Assembly (NCBI RefSeq): GCF_963924675.1
Contig: NC_089230.1
Coordinates: 3,411,001-3,475,000, forward strand
Source: Phocoena phocoena
Taxonomy: Eukaryota; Chordata; Mammalia; Artiodactyla; Phocoenidae
DNA: 64,000 nucleotides
Direction of reading: 5' to 3'
Shown here piece by piece: positions 1 through 10,646 of this stretch. The position numbers and the translations under genes were made by a program. Under the pieces are notes generated by a model that did no database searches, had not been told where the DNA came from, and was given only the letters and a program-made list of their open reading frames with translations. The first letter of the stretch is position 1; every line of letters starts with the position of its first letter.

Positions 1-1385
1 AGATGGTTATTAAAAGTTATCTTCTTTGTTGAATGCCTCAAATTATATATCTCAGCAAAGACTATGGTCTTTAACATTTTTTATGTGAACAGACCTATGC
101 ATTTATTTGAACGTAATTGAAACTGTTCGCTCTGAGAAGTATTTCCAAATCTCTGAAAAAATTTTACAAAATGCATACGTAGGAAAATGTTCAGACTTGT
201 CACAAATCCCTTTTAAAGTAAGTTAAAATAGATACAAATGTACTCTAACTAAAGCATCCACTTGTTTTATTGTATGGCATAATTCTGAATCTGGTATGAT
301 ACTTGCCATGGACAGTGGTTTCCTAAGTTAATTGTCTATAAATACAGACCTAAGACGTTTTGCAAGTTTCTTTACCCACTAACTGATTTAATGGACTGAC
401 TGTGATGGTACACTCAGAAAGAAGCTGTATATTATTGAACTCCCCGGCTCCCCAAAGACAACGAACACACACACACGCATGCACCGTTTGACCTGGTGCC
501 GATCTGTGATGGTATGCTTATGCCAGGACTAAACTGGTGCCTACGTTCAGCCTTGTAACCTGATGAATAATAACCCCTACTCCTCACAAATGATAATAAC
601 AAGTAAGGTCCTTTGTGGATATTCCCTATTCTGACGCCTTTTAGAAACGCGTTCCCTGTCTCAGCACGTGCCCACAACACTCGTTTCTTCTGGGGTCTTC
701 CTTGCCTGTTTGTCCCTCTGATACTGCCACCAACTGGGGGTGGGGCCCACGGCTGCTTCCCGGTAACTGTGAGGTGGCCTCTGTGAGGAGTGCGGCGTGG
801 CTGCTCAATTTTAGTAAAAATATCCCCTCTCGCCTCTCAGCCCTTAATGAGGTGCATGAGTCTTCGTTTCACGGACACAACCTGGAGGAGCTGTAGTCCA
901 GCCACTTCTCGGGAAATGCAGTAGGTCAGTGATTGCCACATAAAAGCTGGAGTCAGGACAGGCCGGAGGCCTGTGCTGTGCGTGGACCCTGGGCCGTGTC
1001 CCACCGGACCCGTCAGTGTGAACACGGCTCTGTAGGGGGGACGTTATACTGAGGTTGTGTCTACAGAAAGTTTGCTGCGAAAGACCAGCAGCTGGGGGAC
1101 GTGTTCATTCTTTTAGTACCGGGAATATTGTTCTGTTTTTCCAGAACAAGTGGTCTGCTTTTATTCTGTGGATGCCGAGTTGTGTAAATGAGCAATTTGC
1201 GTTTTCACCTTGACTGCTGAAAGTTTGCAGGCAAATTTGTGGCTTATCTGTAGTGTGTGTCGCTGTCTGTGGGATGTGTTTTGTCTTATCCACATTTGTG
1301 CTATTTTATTTCCCTATTTTCGCTTACTGGATGTTATCTTGTTTTTTCACCACTCTTGACGTATACTTTCAACGCACACCCTGGA
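1..1385. other. Unique intergenic or intronic DNA, no gene seen
   Basis: I see no repeat family, splice-bounded coding exon or RNA gene here. Short open frames exist on both strands, but they show no recognisable domain and are of chance length. A short CA/CG run lies near 468-483. The stretch 700-1030 is mildly GC-rich and has no recognisable promoter architecture. Confidence 0.5.
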
Positions 1386-1389
1386 ACAA

Positions 1390-1535
1390 GGCGAGGTAGA
1401 TAATCTTCATTTATTCATTATTTAGTACAGTCTTAAGATGGTAGGGTGTGTTATCTTTGTTTTACATAAGAGGAACCAGCAGTTTTAAGGTCACACAGCT
1501 AATACCGTGAGTGGCAGGATTCAGGTTCAGCTGTA
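1390..1535 (+). repeat. MIR-type SINE fragment
   Basis: This stretch has the order of landmarks typical of the 3' half of a mammalian MIR. A degenerate region of falling copy identity is followed by a stretch like 'ttttacataagaggaa', then 'aaggtcacacagctaat', then 'gtggcaggattcag'. It is an ancient and diverged copy on the plus strand. Only the family-level call is supported. Confidence 0.6.
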
Positions 1536-2044
1536 GGTCCCTTTCCTGGAAAAGCCAAGCTCATTCCACCAACCATGCTGTGTTCTCTCTCAGGAAAACC
1601 AACAACTACAATGTGACAAGTCGTGACACTCCACAAACACAGATGAACTTTGCCTGGGGAGCTGCAAACACATCCACACCCCAAGCCAAACACATCCAGA
1701 TTGTCCAGGCTGACCCCGTAGGGTTCTCAAAGTGCGTGGGCCCTACCCCACACCTGCATCGGAAGCTCAGACAGAGCAGGGGGCCCAGCACCGGCTGATG
1801 CACTCTTTACTTTGAAAACCACTCAGTATTATTTTTTAGAGAAAAAAAATTGTTTCCTTAAATAACGGGCGCTTCAAGTCCGTGTACATTTGAATTTAAT
1901 TTTTAAGGATTCAGTTTTTAGACACCGCTTCCATAACATATATGTTGGGTGAAAAGAGTAAGTTTTAGAAATAAAAATGATCTGTACTATTCCTGTTCCT
2001 CAATACTCCTCCAAACTACCGGTCCCTGTTTCCTTTGGAGAAGT
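1536..2044. other. Unique DNA, nothing recognised
   Basis: No gene or repeat was recognised. The open frames on both strands around 1511-1803 overlap each other and carry no domain. Confidence 0.45.
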
Positions 2045-2058
2045 GAACGCAGGTTTTT

Positions 2059-2276
2059 TGTTTGTTTGTTTGTTTGTTTGTTTTTGCGGTACGCGGGCCT
2101 CTCACTGCTGTGACCTCTCCGTTGCGGAGCACAGGCTCCGGACGCGCAGGCTCAGCAGCCATGGCTCACGGGCCCAGCTGCTCTGCGGCATGTGGGGTCT
2201 TCCCGGACCGGGGCAAGAACCCGTGTCCCCTGCATCGGCAGGCGGACTCTCAGCCACTGCACCACCAGGGAAGCCC
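2059..2276 (-). mobile_element. CHR-type tRNA-derived SINE, reverse orientation
   Basis: Read on the minus strand, the copy starts with the tRNA-like head GGGCTTCCCTGGTG, near 2276. It carries the box-like CATGCCGCAGAGCAGC region and ends in an A-rich tail that appears on the plus strand as (TTTG)n at about 2059-2082. It is flanked by a target-site duplication: gaacgcaggttttt at 2045-2058 and gaacgcagggtttt at 2277-2290, with one mismatch. Length and structure match the short cetacean SINE subfamily. It makes no protein. The overlapping open frames on the plus strand (1977-2427) run through it and are by-products. Confidence 0.9.
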
Positions 2277-2290
2277 GAACGCAGGGTTTT

Positions 2291-4879
2291 TAAATGTTTA
2301 CTTGTTGTTTTCTTTTCTTAATGATTCCATCCTTTCTCTTTTCCAAGGGGAGTTTTTCAGTGTTTTTTCCAGCCGGCCATTCTGTAACTATAGAGAAAAA
2401 GCTAACCTGTCAGTAAAGATTTTATAATATGTTTACAAAGGACATCCCACCTGAAGATATTGAGGAGAATCCTTTGCACTCAGCCCTTTGGTTGCAATGC
2501 TCACTGACATCAGTACGTGCTCTCGTGGGCTCTCTCCTTCCCCTGCCACGAGGAGCCCCACAGCTTTAATTTTCTTACACATCACTCTGATCCCCTTCTG
2601 CACAAAGGAAACCGGGCCCCCATGTTCCTGAAGCGTGTGCTCCTGTGAGCGTGCGGTGCCCTTAGCATGGAGAGGCAGCTTCTGAGCTAGATTTCATGGG
2701 CATTAACTTAATGGAGGGTGCCTTATTATTCATAATTATGGGCCTTATGATTACTTTCTCCCTGGTGTTTTGTTTGGATGTAGAGAAGTAACCCTACGTC
2801 TCACAAGTGCATAAACCACGGGCATTGACTTCAGTGTACATCAGACCGAGATAAAAAGCTGTGTTTTTCTGTACAATGACTTCCTTTATTCTCTGAAGTG
2901 AGCATGGTACCCTCTTTACAGAAACTGTGAAATAATCTCTTCCGCATTGATTGACTGAAAGACACACAAGGTGATGGTGATGTTTTAATCACGCAGCCCC
3001 CGGATCTCGGAAGGAAGGAAGCCCTGTGCCTTCAAGCTCCAGCTGGGAGCCCGTCTTGGCAAATCTGAGTAATTCCTGGGTGTGTAACACTAAAGAGCAA
3101 AACAGATGTTATAGAAGCGTGTCAGTCAAGATGTCCTGGAGCTGGTGTCCCGTAAGCCCTCCAGGTCTCTTTCTAGTTGGAGTTTATGTGCCTGAAGGAA
3201 CCCTCATTCCCATATTTGGGACTGAAGTTATTGCATGCAGCCAGCCTGTTAGGCTCTGGTGTGTCTGCCTTATGCAAGAACAGCCTTCCCCACACCACTT
3301 CATCCCCAAGGGTTGTAGAATCTGGGCAGAAATTACCCCCCCCCCGCCGCCCTGAGATTTACTGGGATACTGGGACCCGAGTCATAGGAAGTCCATCTTT
3401 TTTTGTTCTTAATTTGAAATCACAAGATACGGCGATTGTGATGAACCCTTATCTCACAGCTTCTTGGAGCTGATAAGAATCAGAGCAGAGTTCAGTTTTC
3501 TTTAGGAGTCTCATCAAAACAGTGCATTTCATGATGGTTCTCTGAAGTATTAGAAGTTCGTTCAAATTACAGTGTAAGAAATTTCTCAGGGGAGAGAGGG
3601 AGCCCACTGTTCTCTGTCCTCAAGGGCCTTCTGTGTAGCTGTTATCTGACATTTTGCCATCAGTCTCCTATCTGAGCTTTCTTATGAGCTTTAAACTCAA
3701 ACTGGAATTCCATTTCGTTTGATTCTAAAGCAGCATAGCTTCTGTGGCTTCCTGCTTAGCGACGGATGGCATTCACCCCCAGGCCTCTGTAATCTCAGCC
3801 TCTTAATATCCTTTTTTATTTTTAAAAATCTTTAGTTGTGTCACTATCCCCTTGAGTATTAGGTACTGTCTTTTGGTGGTGGCTGTTTATAGTCTAAGGG
3901 TATGAGGATATTTTTGTTAAACTTAGGTTTTATGTAAGATATAATTTCTGAATGACATTTGTAAGACATTTACAACCTCCATAGGCTACTGGTTTGGGGG
4001 ATGGTGTTCCTTTCTCCCCTCTTTACTCTTGGTAATTACTAACAGTTCTTATTTCTACGTATAATGTTTTGTTTATCCATGGTTTTGTAACAGTAAATTT
4101 AATCTTGTAATAAAAAACATGGAGAAAGGTATTTAAGACACATAATTAATGGCATACTGTAATTAATAAATCTGTAGTGATACAGATAACGCAGCATTCA
4201 TTTTTGGAAGGAAATTATTGATGACAGTTTACTTTTGTCCAAATTGTCCCATTCAAACAGTCCTAAGGGGATCGACTTTTTTTTCCCCAGCCCTGCTCCC
4301 AGGTGGACGCTGAGGATGACGTGTACATTTATGACATGTCAGATGGTTAAATTGAAATTAAACCCTCCTTTATTCGATCAAAAGAGAATAGTTAGGTGGC
4401 CTCATACATACTGCACAGGAAAACAGTAATTCCAGTTATTTTGACACTTATGTTTATTTTATTGTTAAAACAAAATTCATTGCACTGGGGCAGTTTGCAG
4501 GAGAGCTAGACAGAGCTTTAGGCTTGGATCAGTGAGAACTCCACCCAACTGATTCTGGAGGAGCGGTCCCTTGGGTTCTGTCTCTCCAAGATTTCCTTCA
4601 TCCTTCACACTTTCTACTCAGAAAACTTAATGTGTGTACAGAGTCTCAGACTTAGGTCTTTTTCTAGGCTGTCAGCATCATACTTTCTGTGAGATTGCTT
4701 CAGCTTTTCCCCATCTGTATGTAAAACATCAAGGTTGTCAAGTGTACATTTCTCTAATAATTTACAGTAGAAATATTCTTCATTTCCAAATATGCTCTGA
4801 AATGTGTCCTACCAGTGTTAATTGTGGTGGTCAGAATCCAAATGTTCTAGTGTGTAATGCAGAGTAAGAAATAGGACAA
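2291..4879. other. Unique DNA, no gene seen
   Basis: This is about 2.6 kb with no recognised repeat or coding exon. A cytosine run lies at about 3339-3355. The interval 3820-4250 is AT-rich. Open frames near 3026-3473 overlap in two frames and have no domain, so I did not annotate them as genes. Confidence 0.5.
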
Positions 4880-4960
4880 AGAATGAAAAGGAAAAACTTC
4901 CTTCAAGAACAATCTATATGGGAAATGGATTCTAGATATGACACCAAAAGTACAAGCAAC

Positions 4961-5170
4961 GGGGCTTCCCTGGTGGCGCAGTGGTTGAGAGTCCGCCTGC
5001 CGATGCAGGGGACACGGGTTCGTGCCCCGGTCCGGGAAGATGCCACATGCCACGGAGTGGCTAGGCCCGTGAGCCATGGCCGCTGGGCCTGCGCGTCCGG
5101 AGCCTGTGCTCCGCAACGGGAGAGGCCACAACAATGAGAGGCCCGTGTACCGCAAAAAAAAAAAAAAAAA
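4961..5170 (+). mobile_element. CHR-type SINE nested in L1
   Basis: The copy runs from GGGGCTTCCCTGGTGGCGCA to a run of about 18 A residues. The duplication gtacaagcaac occurs before it (4950-4960) and after it (5171-5181). It is close to the typical full-length short subfamily, with few obvious changes, so it is relatively young. Antisense open frames across 4847-5214 derive entirely from this SINE. Confidence 0.93.
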
Positions 5171-5386
5171 GTACAAGCAACGTAATAAAAAATAGATAAA
5201 TTGGACTTCCTCAAAATTCAGAACTTTGGGGTATTAGGGGACACTGTCAAGAAAGTGAAAAGACAGTTGATGGAGTGAGAGAAAATATTTTGAAATCATG
5301 TGTTCGATAAAGGTTTAATAGCCAGAATACATAAAGAACTTCTACAACTGAAGGATAAAAGATAACTCAGCTAAAAGATGGTCAAG

Positions 5387-5717
5387 GGACTTCCCTGGTG
5401 GCGCAGTGGTTGGGAGTCCACCTGCCGATGCAGGGGACACGGGTTCCATCCCTGATGGGGAGGATCCCACATGCTGCGGAGGAACTAAGCCCGTGTGCCA
5501 CAACTACTGAGCCCACGAGCCACAACTACTGAGCCCACGTGCCACAACTACTGAAGCCCGCGTGCTAGGGCTTGTGCTCCGCAACAAGAGAAGCCACCGC
5601 CCTGAGAAGCCCGTGTACTGCAACAAAGAGTAGCCCCCGCTCGCCACAACTAGAGAAAGCCCGCACGCAGCAACGAAGACCCAACACAGCCAAAAATAAA
5701 TAAAAGTAAAAAAAAAA
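5387..5717 (+). mobile_element. Long CHR-family SINE variant nested in L1
   Basis: It starts with the same tRNA-like head as the short SINE (ACTTCCCTGGTGGCGCAGTGG). It then carries a longer body in which a 'gccacaactactgagcccac' type unit repeats three times (about 5498-5560), and it ends in AAAAATAAATAAAA. The flanks aaaagatggtcaa and aaagttggccaa are a decayed target-site duplication in the host L1. It represents a longer and older subfamily than the copy at 4961-5170. Confidence 0.85.
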
Positions 5718-5824
5718 GTTGGCCAAAGGACTTGAGTAGATATTTCTCCAAAGAAGATATACAGATGGCCAGTAAGCATATGAAAAGATGTTGAGCATCA
5801 TTAGCCATTAGGAAAATGCAAATA

Positions 5825-5968
5825 AGGGTGGGATAAGGAGGGTGGGAGGGAGACGCAAGACGGAGGGGATATGGGGATATACATATGCATATGGCTGATT
5901 CACTTTGTTATACAGCAGCAACTAACACAACACTGTAAAGCGATTATGCGCCAATAGAGATGTTAAAA
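5825..5968 (+). mobile_element. Truncated L1 3' end nested in older L1
   Basis: The segment ends with the cetartiodactyl L1 3' terminus: gattcactttgttatacagc, then aacacaacactgtaaagc, then ccaatagagatgttaaaaaa. The older L1 sequence is in register on both sides. The left flank ends ggaaaatgcaaat and the right flank resumes caatgaaataccatttcac. The boundary call rests on that interruption. No clear target-site duplication remains. Confidence 0.7.
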
Positions 5969-6734
5969 AAGTGCAATGAAATACCATTTCACTCCTAATA
6001 TTGTACAATAGGTGTAATTTAAAAATGGAAAGTTATTGTTGGTGAGCATGTGTGCTGATGGGAATGTAAGACGGGGCAGCCACGAGGGAGCAGTGTGGTG
6101 GCGCCTCGGAAAGCTAAGCACAGAATTACCGTATGACCCAGCAAGTCCGCTCTTAGGTGTGTGTCCAAAGGAACCGTACTCAGGGACGCAAACAAATACT
6201 CGAATGATAATGTTCGTCGCAGCACTATTCACAACAGCCAAAGGATGGAAACATCCCAAATGTCCATCGATAGATGAATGGATAAACAAAATGTGGTATA
6301 TACATACAATGGAATGTTATTCAGTCTTCAGAAGAAAGGAAAGCCTGACACATGCTGCAACATCGATAACTATTTATTTTACTTTTTATCTTTTTTTGCA
6401 ACATGGATAAATCTTGAAGACATTATGTCAGATACAAAAGGATAAACGTTGTGTGGTTCCACTTATATGAACTATCTAGCATAGGCAAACTTATCAAGAC
6501 AGAAAGTGAAATGGAGGTTACCAGGGGCTGGGGGGAGCAGAGAACGGCGATTTATCGCTTAATGGTTACAGAGTTTCTGTTTGGGGTGTTAACAATTTTT
6601 GGAACTAGATAATGATGATGGTTGTGTAACATTGTGAATGTCATTACTGCCATTGAATTGTACTCTTAAAGAAGGTTAAAGTGGCAAATTTTATGCTGCA
6701 TATTTAATAGCAGTATGTATATTTAATAGTCGTG

Positions 6735-6962
6735 TGTGTATATCCTAATTTATCTTCCCCACCCCGTCCCCCCGTCATCCCCTCTGGTAACCATAAGTTT
6801 GTTTTCCACGTCTCATATGATAATTGTCTTTCTCTGTCTGACTTACTTCACTTAGTATGATAATCTCTAGGTCCATTCATGTTGCTGCAAATGGCATTAT
6901 TTCATTTTTTTATGGCTGAGTAGTATTCCGTTGTGTATATATACCATGTCTTCTTTATCCTT
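6735..6962 (-). mobile_element. L1 3' end fragment, reverse orientation
   Basis: The plus strand shows the reverse complement of an L1 3' UTR and the end of ORF2: a C-rich stretch ccccgtccccccgtcatccc, then ctgacttacttcacttagta, then gctgagtagtattcc, then tctttatcc. It ends abruptly next to a plus-strand L1 piece. Confidence 0.75.
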
Positions 6963-6967
6963 TATTT

Positions 6968-7140
6968 AAGACATGGAAGCTACCTAAGTGCCCAGTGACA
7001 GATGAATGGATAAAGAATATGTTCGCATATTTTTTTACCACAATTTAAAAAATGTTATGTACCAAAACCATTGAATTGAACACTTTAAATGGGTTAATTG
7101 TATGTTATGTGAATTATATCTCAAGATAGCTGTTAAAAAA
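6968..7140 (+). mobile_element. L1 fragments, forward orientation
   Basis: A short ORF2-derived piece (acatggaagctacctaagtg, then gatgaatggataaag) is followed at about 7065-7140 by an old L1 3' UTR end: cactttaaatgggttaattg, then gaattatatctcaa, then a short A tail. The two pieces may come from one internally deleted copy or from two copies. Confidence 0.6.
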
Positions 7141-7864
7141 AACCCCAAATAATACTAATATTTCAAGAGACCTAGTTGACTTTGTGACATTTAACGGTGA
7201 AGGAAAATTCCCCGTATCCTGATGTCTGTCATGGAGAGCTTGACCCCATTGATCCTACTTCTCTGCTTCCACACTCAGCCCTGCTTCCTGGGCCGTACAA
7301 GTGGAGGGAAGCTTTTGCTAAATGTTCATGCAGACACATGAAGGGCCACAAACGTCTACCTGGAGAAGTTTCAATTCCATTCAAACATGCCTCCCTTAAT
7401 AGTTTATTTAAGAGAGAGTGGGAGGGAGGGAGGGTAAAAGAGAGAGAGAGAGAGGAGTCTGTGTCACTACACATTAAATTTCATGGAATAATCACAGTCC
7501 ATTTTCCACATAACTACAGTCCTTACATACATTTAAATCAGTGTCGAAATAGCCCTGCTTGGATTCTCTGGTTTTGTACTGAAGTTAAGAAGATTTCAAG
7601 GAACTTGAAGTGTTGTTTGATGAGGGTTTCACATTTGATTTTTCCTAATTGTGGATGAGTTCTTTATATTGACAATGGTGTTTAATTGGAACCAAAATGA
7701 AATCAGTACAGTAAAAATGGTTTAATATGATAACAGTTTATTCTTGTTCGTTTTTAAATTGAAAGCAGTTGCTAATCCTGAGCTGGTTAAAATTCTCCAG
7801 TGAGCATTAATTAAAAAAAATCTCGTAACTCAAACTAGGCAACTTGAAAGTAGTATTTAATATT
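7141..7864. other. Unique DNA with a short GGGA/AG simple repeat
   Basis: A purine tract of (ggga)n then (ag)n lies at about 7418-7456. A 153-codon frame at 7197-7658 runs through this tract, lacks any recognisable domain and is not called as a gene. Confidence 0.5.
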
Positions 7865-8065
7865 AACGTATACACACTACTATATATAAAAAAATAACCA
7901 ACGAAAACCTACTGTATAGCACAGGGAACTATACTCAATATTTTGTAATAACGTGTAAGGGAAAAGAATCTGAAAAAACAGATATATAAATATAACTGAA
8001 TCACTTTGCTGTACACCTGAAATTAACACAACAGTGTAAATCCACTATACGTCAATAAAAAAAAT
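7865..8065 (+). mobile_element. L1 3' UTR fragment
   Basis: This has the typical cetartiodactyl L1 3' end: cctactgtatagcacaggga, then actcaatattttgtaata, then aatcactttgctgtacacct, then cgtcaataaaaaaaa. It is 5' truncated to about 200 bp. Confidence 0.85.
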
Positions 8066-8955
8066 TATTCATGCTTTATTTGGAAAGTTTATAAACTATA
8101 TCTAATTAAGAAAATACAAAGTTTGGATTTGAAAGTGTCATTCAAGTGACTTGTTTTCTGGCTTTCTGAATTCAGTATTATGACATTTAAAGACTCCAGG
8201 TCAGGGCAAACGGTTTTCTGTGGGACCTTAACTGTATGCTGCTGGCATCACACCTCACTGTGGCGCACAGCCTTCTGGGATTCTCCTTTCTGGAGGCGTC
8301 TAAGGAGAATGTAGGATCCATTCCGTAACTGCTTGCTGGACGTCCGGTAGACTTGGTGCCCTGCCTTGGAGTTCGCTGCTATTAGCCTACAGCTCTGTCT
8401 TACCTGCTCACACACTCACTGCACAGCCTAACTTCTCCAACTCTTAGGAACCCTTCAGAAGTTTTTTTTCAACGCTTAGTCATCACATCCTCCCACACTA
8501 TCTGCCCACTTGCACATCAGAAATACTGAAACAGTGTCAAGTCATTCATCTCTGTATTAAAAAAACAACCAGCGCCGCGAAAATCTGGGTATCAGGGATT
8601 CTGATAACTGATGAAAGTCTGGGCTTTTTAAACACATACGTCCGCTGCCCTCAGTTAAGTAAGGGGTCTTTTCACTATCTAGATTTTTTTTTTTTTTCAA
8701 TCCAGCACTTGGATTATTCAGAGCATTACAGTGTTTTTACTGTGAGGGAAACATGCAATAGTGAAATCCTGGTTATCAATCATTCTGGAGGTTTAGACCA
8801 GCTTTGTGAATTAGTGAATTTCACCACCCCTTGAAGCACCACACTTGAAAAACTTACCGTTTTGGATGGAAATGTTTTAAATTTTGCTTAAAAGTTCTGC
8901 GTGCTATTCTGACTTCCAGATCAGAGCAAACTGATATCACTGAGCCTTTTCTTGA
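8066..8955. other. Unique DNA, possible decayed old repeats
   Basis: No gene was seen. The segments around 8590-8640 and 8780-8860 loosely resemble old mammalian DNA-transposon relics (MER5-like wording such as 'agggattctgataa'), but are too decayed to name. Confidence 0.35.
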
Positions 8956-8959
8956 TAGA

Positions 8960-9182
8960 AATAACAGAAATAACAGAAATCAGTGCATCCTTACTCTGTG
9001 TCAGGCAGTGTGCTTAGCGTTTTGCCTGGGTTGTTTTATTTGCACCTCAGTCCGTCCCTGTGAGGTAGTGGTGATATCCTCATTGAATATATGGAAAATA
9101 AATGTCAGAGGGATTAGGTAACTTGGCCTGTGAGCACAGAGAGTTTCAAAACCCAGGCAGGCTGATCCCAGAGTGGCACTGT
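8960..9182 (+). repeat. MIR-type SINE
   Basis: The landmarks run in MIR order: gtcaggcagtgtgcttagcg, then tgaggtagtggtgatatcct, then gagggattaggtaacttggc, then ccaggcaggctgatcc. It is ancient and diverged. Confidence 0.75.
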
Positions 9183-9705
9183 TCTTTTAATTTTTTTATG
9201 CTTGAACACTGTCACTTCACACTAGTCTCTTACATTCTGATGGTTTAAGATGTTTATCATTTACAGCTGTTTGTGTTTGTTACGCTGATGTACCGTGGCA
9301 CTGGTTTATAATCCACATAAGCAAGGTTTAAGATTATGTATAAAGCAAGAATAAACCACTTTCAAGTAAAAGATTGAGAGGAAACCTTATTAGTAAATTG
9401 CAGTCATTGAAATCTGGAGAATTTGTCTTCCCAAGCTACCATTCCTTTTTCCTTCAAGTAACTTTAAAATATATTAATACGTTTGTACCATTAAAAAAGT
9501 TTCTGTTTCAAACGTGCTTCCCTCGGTGACATTTCTGGCAGCTCCTTTTTGAGGGTGTTTAGGTTGCTCTGGTTTCTTTTCTCTCCCTCTTCCCATTTCC
9601 CTGCTTTCTTCTCTCCCTCTTGGTCTCCCTGCAGTTCTTGTTCCATAGGTTAAAAGGCATAGGACGTGATAGAGTCCCTTGGCATCTAAGTTGATTGTAA
9701 AGAAA
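9183..9705. other. Unique DNA, nothing recognised
   Basis: AT-rich non-coding sequence with a pyrimidine-rich part at about 9565-9635 (CTTCTCTCCCTC-like). No gene was seen. Confidence 0.4.
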
Positions 9706-9793
9706 TTTTTTTTTTTTTTTTCCGCCGTGCCCTGCGTCTTGTTCAGCAGTGAAAGTGCAGAGTCCTAACCACTGGACCGCCAGGGAATTCCCC
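9706..9793 (-). mobile_element. Short tRNA-derived SINE, reverse orientation
   Basis: The minus strand begins GGGGAATTCCCTGGCGGTCC, followed by AGTGGTTAGGACTCTGCACT, and then a long A run that appears as T at 9706-9721. The head resembles tRNA-derived artiodactyl SINE monomers. The copy is short (about 88 bp) and lacks the body of the CHR copies elsewhere in the window. Confidence 0.75.
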
Positions 9794-9863
9794 AAATTTC
9801 TTCCGTTTACTGGGTTTCTTTCTCACATGAACTTTTCAACTGAAGGTGTTTTCTGATAGCTCC

Positions 9864-9865
<2 letters not shown>

Positions 9866-9906
<41 letters not shown>
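9866..9906 (+). repeat. (TG)n microsatellite
   Basis: A nearly perfect dinucleotide repeat of about 20 TG units, ending in gtgcgtgttt. The 60-codon frame that begins in it translates as alternating Cys-Val and is an artefact. Confidence 0.97.
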
Positions 9907-9909
<3 letters not shown>

Positions 9910-10007
9910 TTACCATAAGGCTTTTATTAGGTATTTTAGGGTGAAGAGAAAGTGTATTAGTCATGGTTTTCCAGGAAAACAGAACCAATCCCAATTAGAA
10001 CCAGTTG

Positions 10008-10197
10008 CAGCTGACCTAAAACGAACGCTATTCATGACCTCTCACTTGTGATAGAAAATTCCACTTAAAACTATGAGCAATCTTAGAGGCTCTTATTCTT
10101 CTGAATAGTCTAAAACAAAAAACCAAACCAAAACAAACAAAAGTATCCACCCACCAAATCACATAAGTGGTGCCTGCAACAAACAAGCAAACAAAAA
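10008..10197 (+). mobile_element. 190-bp retroposed insert of unknown origin with TSD
   Basis: The duplication agaaccagttg occurs at 9997-10007 and again at 10198-10208, exactly bracketing this block. The block ends in an A-rich stretch (acaaacaagcaaacaaaaaa), as expected for target-primed reverse transcription. The body does not match the SINEs or L1s elsewhere in the window. It could be a cellular RNA copy or an unrecognised SINE. Confidence 0.6.
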
Positions 10198-10204
10198 AGA
10201 ACCA

Positions 10205-10240
10205 GTTGTGTGTGTGTGTGTTTGTGTGTGTGTGTGAGTG
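10205..10240 (+). repeat. (TG)n-like simple repeat
   Basis: An interrupted TG repeat lies inside the LTR-like element, directly after the second copy of the 11-bp duplication. Confidence 0.85.
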
Positions 10241-10646
10241 TGGAGAGAAAGAGATTGATTTATTGATTGATTTTAAGGAGCTGGCTCCCATAATTATGGA
10301 GGCTGCAACTCTGAAATCTGTATGGCAGGCTGGAAGTTCAGGTAAGAGTTGGTGTTGCAGTCTTGAGTCTGAATTCTTCAGGGCAGCAGGCTGGAAATTC
10401 AGGTTGGGTTTCTGTGTTGCAGTCTTGAGGAGAATTCCTTCTTGGGAGAAACCTCAGTCTTTGCTCTTAAGGCCTTCGACTGATTGAGTGAGGCCTACCA
10501 CGTTATGGAGGGTGATCTGCTTTACTCATAGGGGCCTGACTTAATCACATCTAAAAAAAGACTTCCATAGCAACATTGAGTCTGGTTTGACCAAACACTT
10601 GGGTACCATGGCCTAGCCAAGTTAACATGTAAAATGAACCATCACA

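Larger units (their letters stand above)
4880..6720 (+). mobile_element. Old L1 LINE, 3' part, broken by later insertions
   Basis: The segments outside the nested insertions line up with the C-terminal part of L1 ORF2 and the 3' UTR on the plus strand. The piece at 5182-5386 corresponds to the region before the 'DLNRHF' motif. The piece at 5718-5824 covers 'QMASKHMKRC'. The piece from 5969 covers the region encoding LPYDPASPLL and the typical terminal KHPKCPSIDEWINKMWYIH at about 6250-6310. Frameshifts and stops are many and the element is 5' truncated. Three younger insertions interrupt it (4961-5170, 5387-5717 and 5825-5968). The 3' UTR runs to about 6720. It is inactive. Confidence 0.8.
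9953..10646 (+). mobile_element. Ancient LTR-like mammalian repeat, interrupted by a 190-bp insert
   Basis: It begins TGTATTAGTCATGGTTTTCC and ends AACCATCACA, so it has TG...CA termini. In between are familiar blocks: aaggagctggctcccataat, then tatggaggctgcaactctg, then ggccttcgactgattgag, then ccatggcctagccaagttaa. I recognise this as a widespread old mammalian interspersed repeat, but do not give a family name with certainty. The block at 10008-10197 is foreign to it. Confidence 0.6.

Noticed and set aside
4961..5040. tRNA gene
   Set aside because: The tRNA-like head belongs to a SINE. The full cloverleaf is not preserved and an A tail follows.
7197..7658. 153-codon plus-strand open frame
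   Set aside because: It crosses a GGGA/AG simple repeat and shows no domain or splice context.
9869..10051. Cys-Val repeat frame
   Set aside because: It is a translation of a TG microsatellite.
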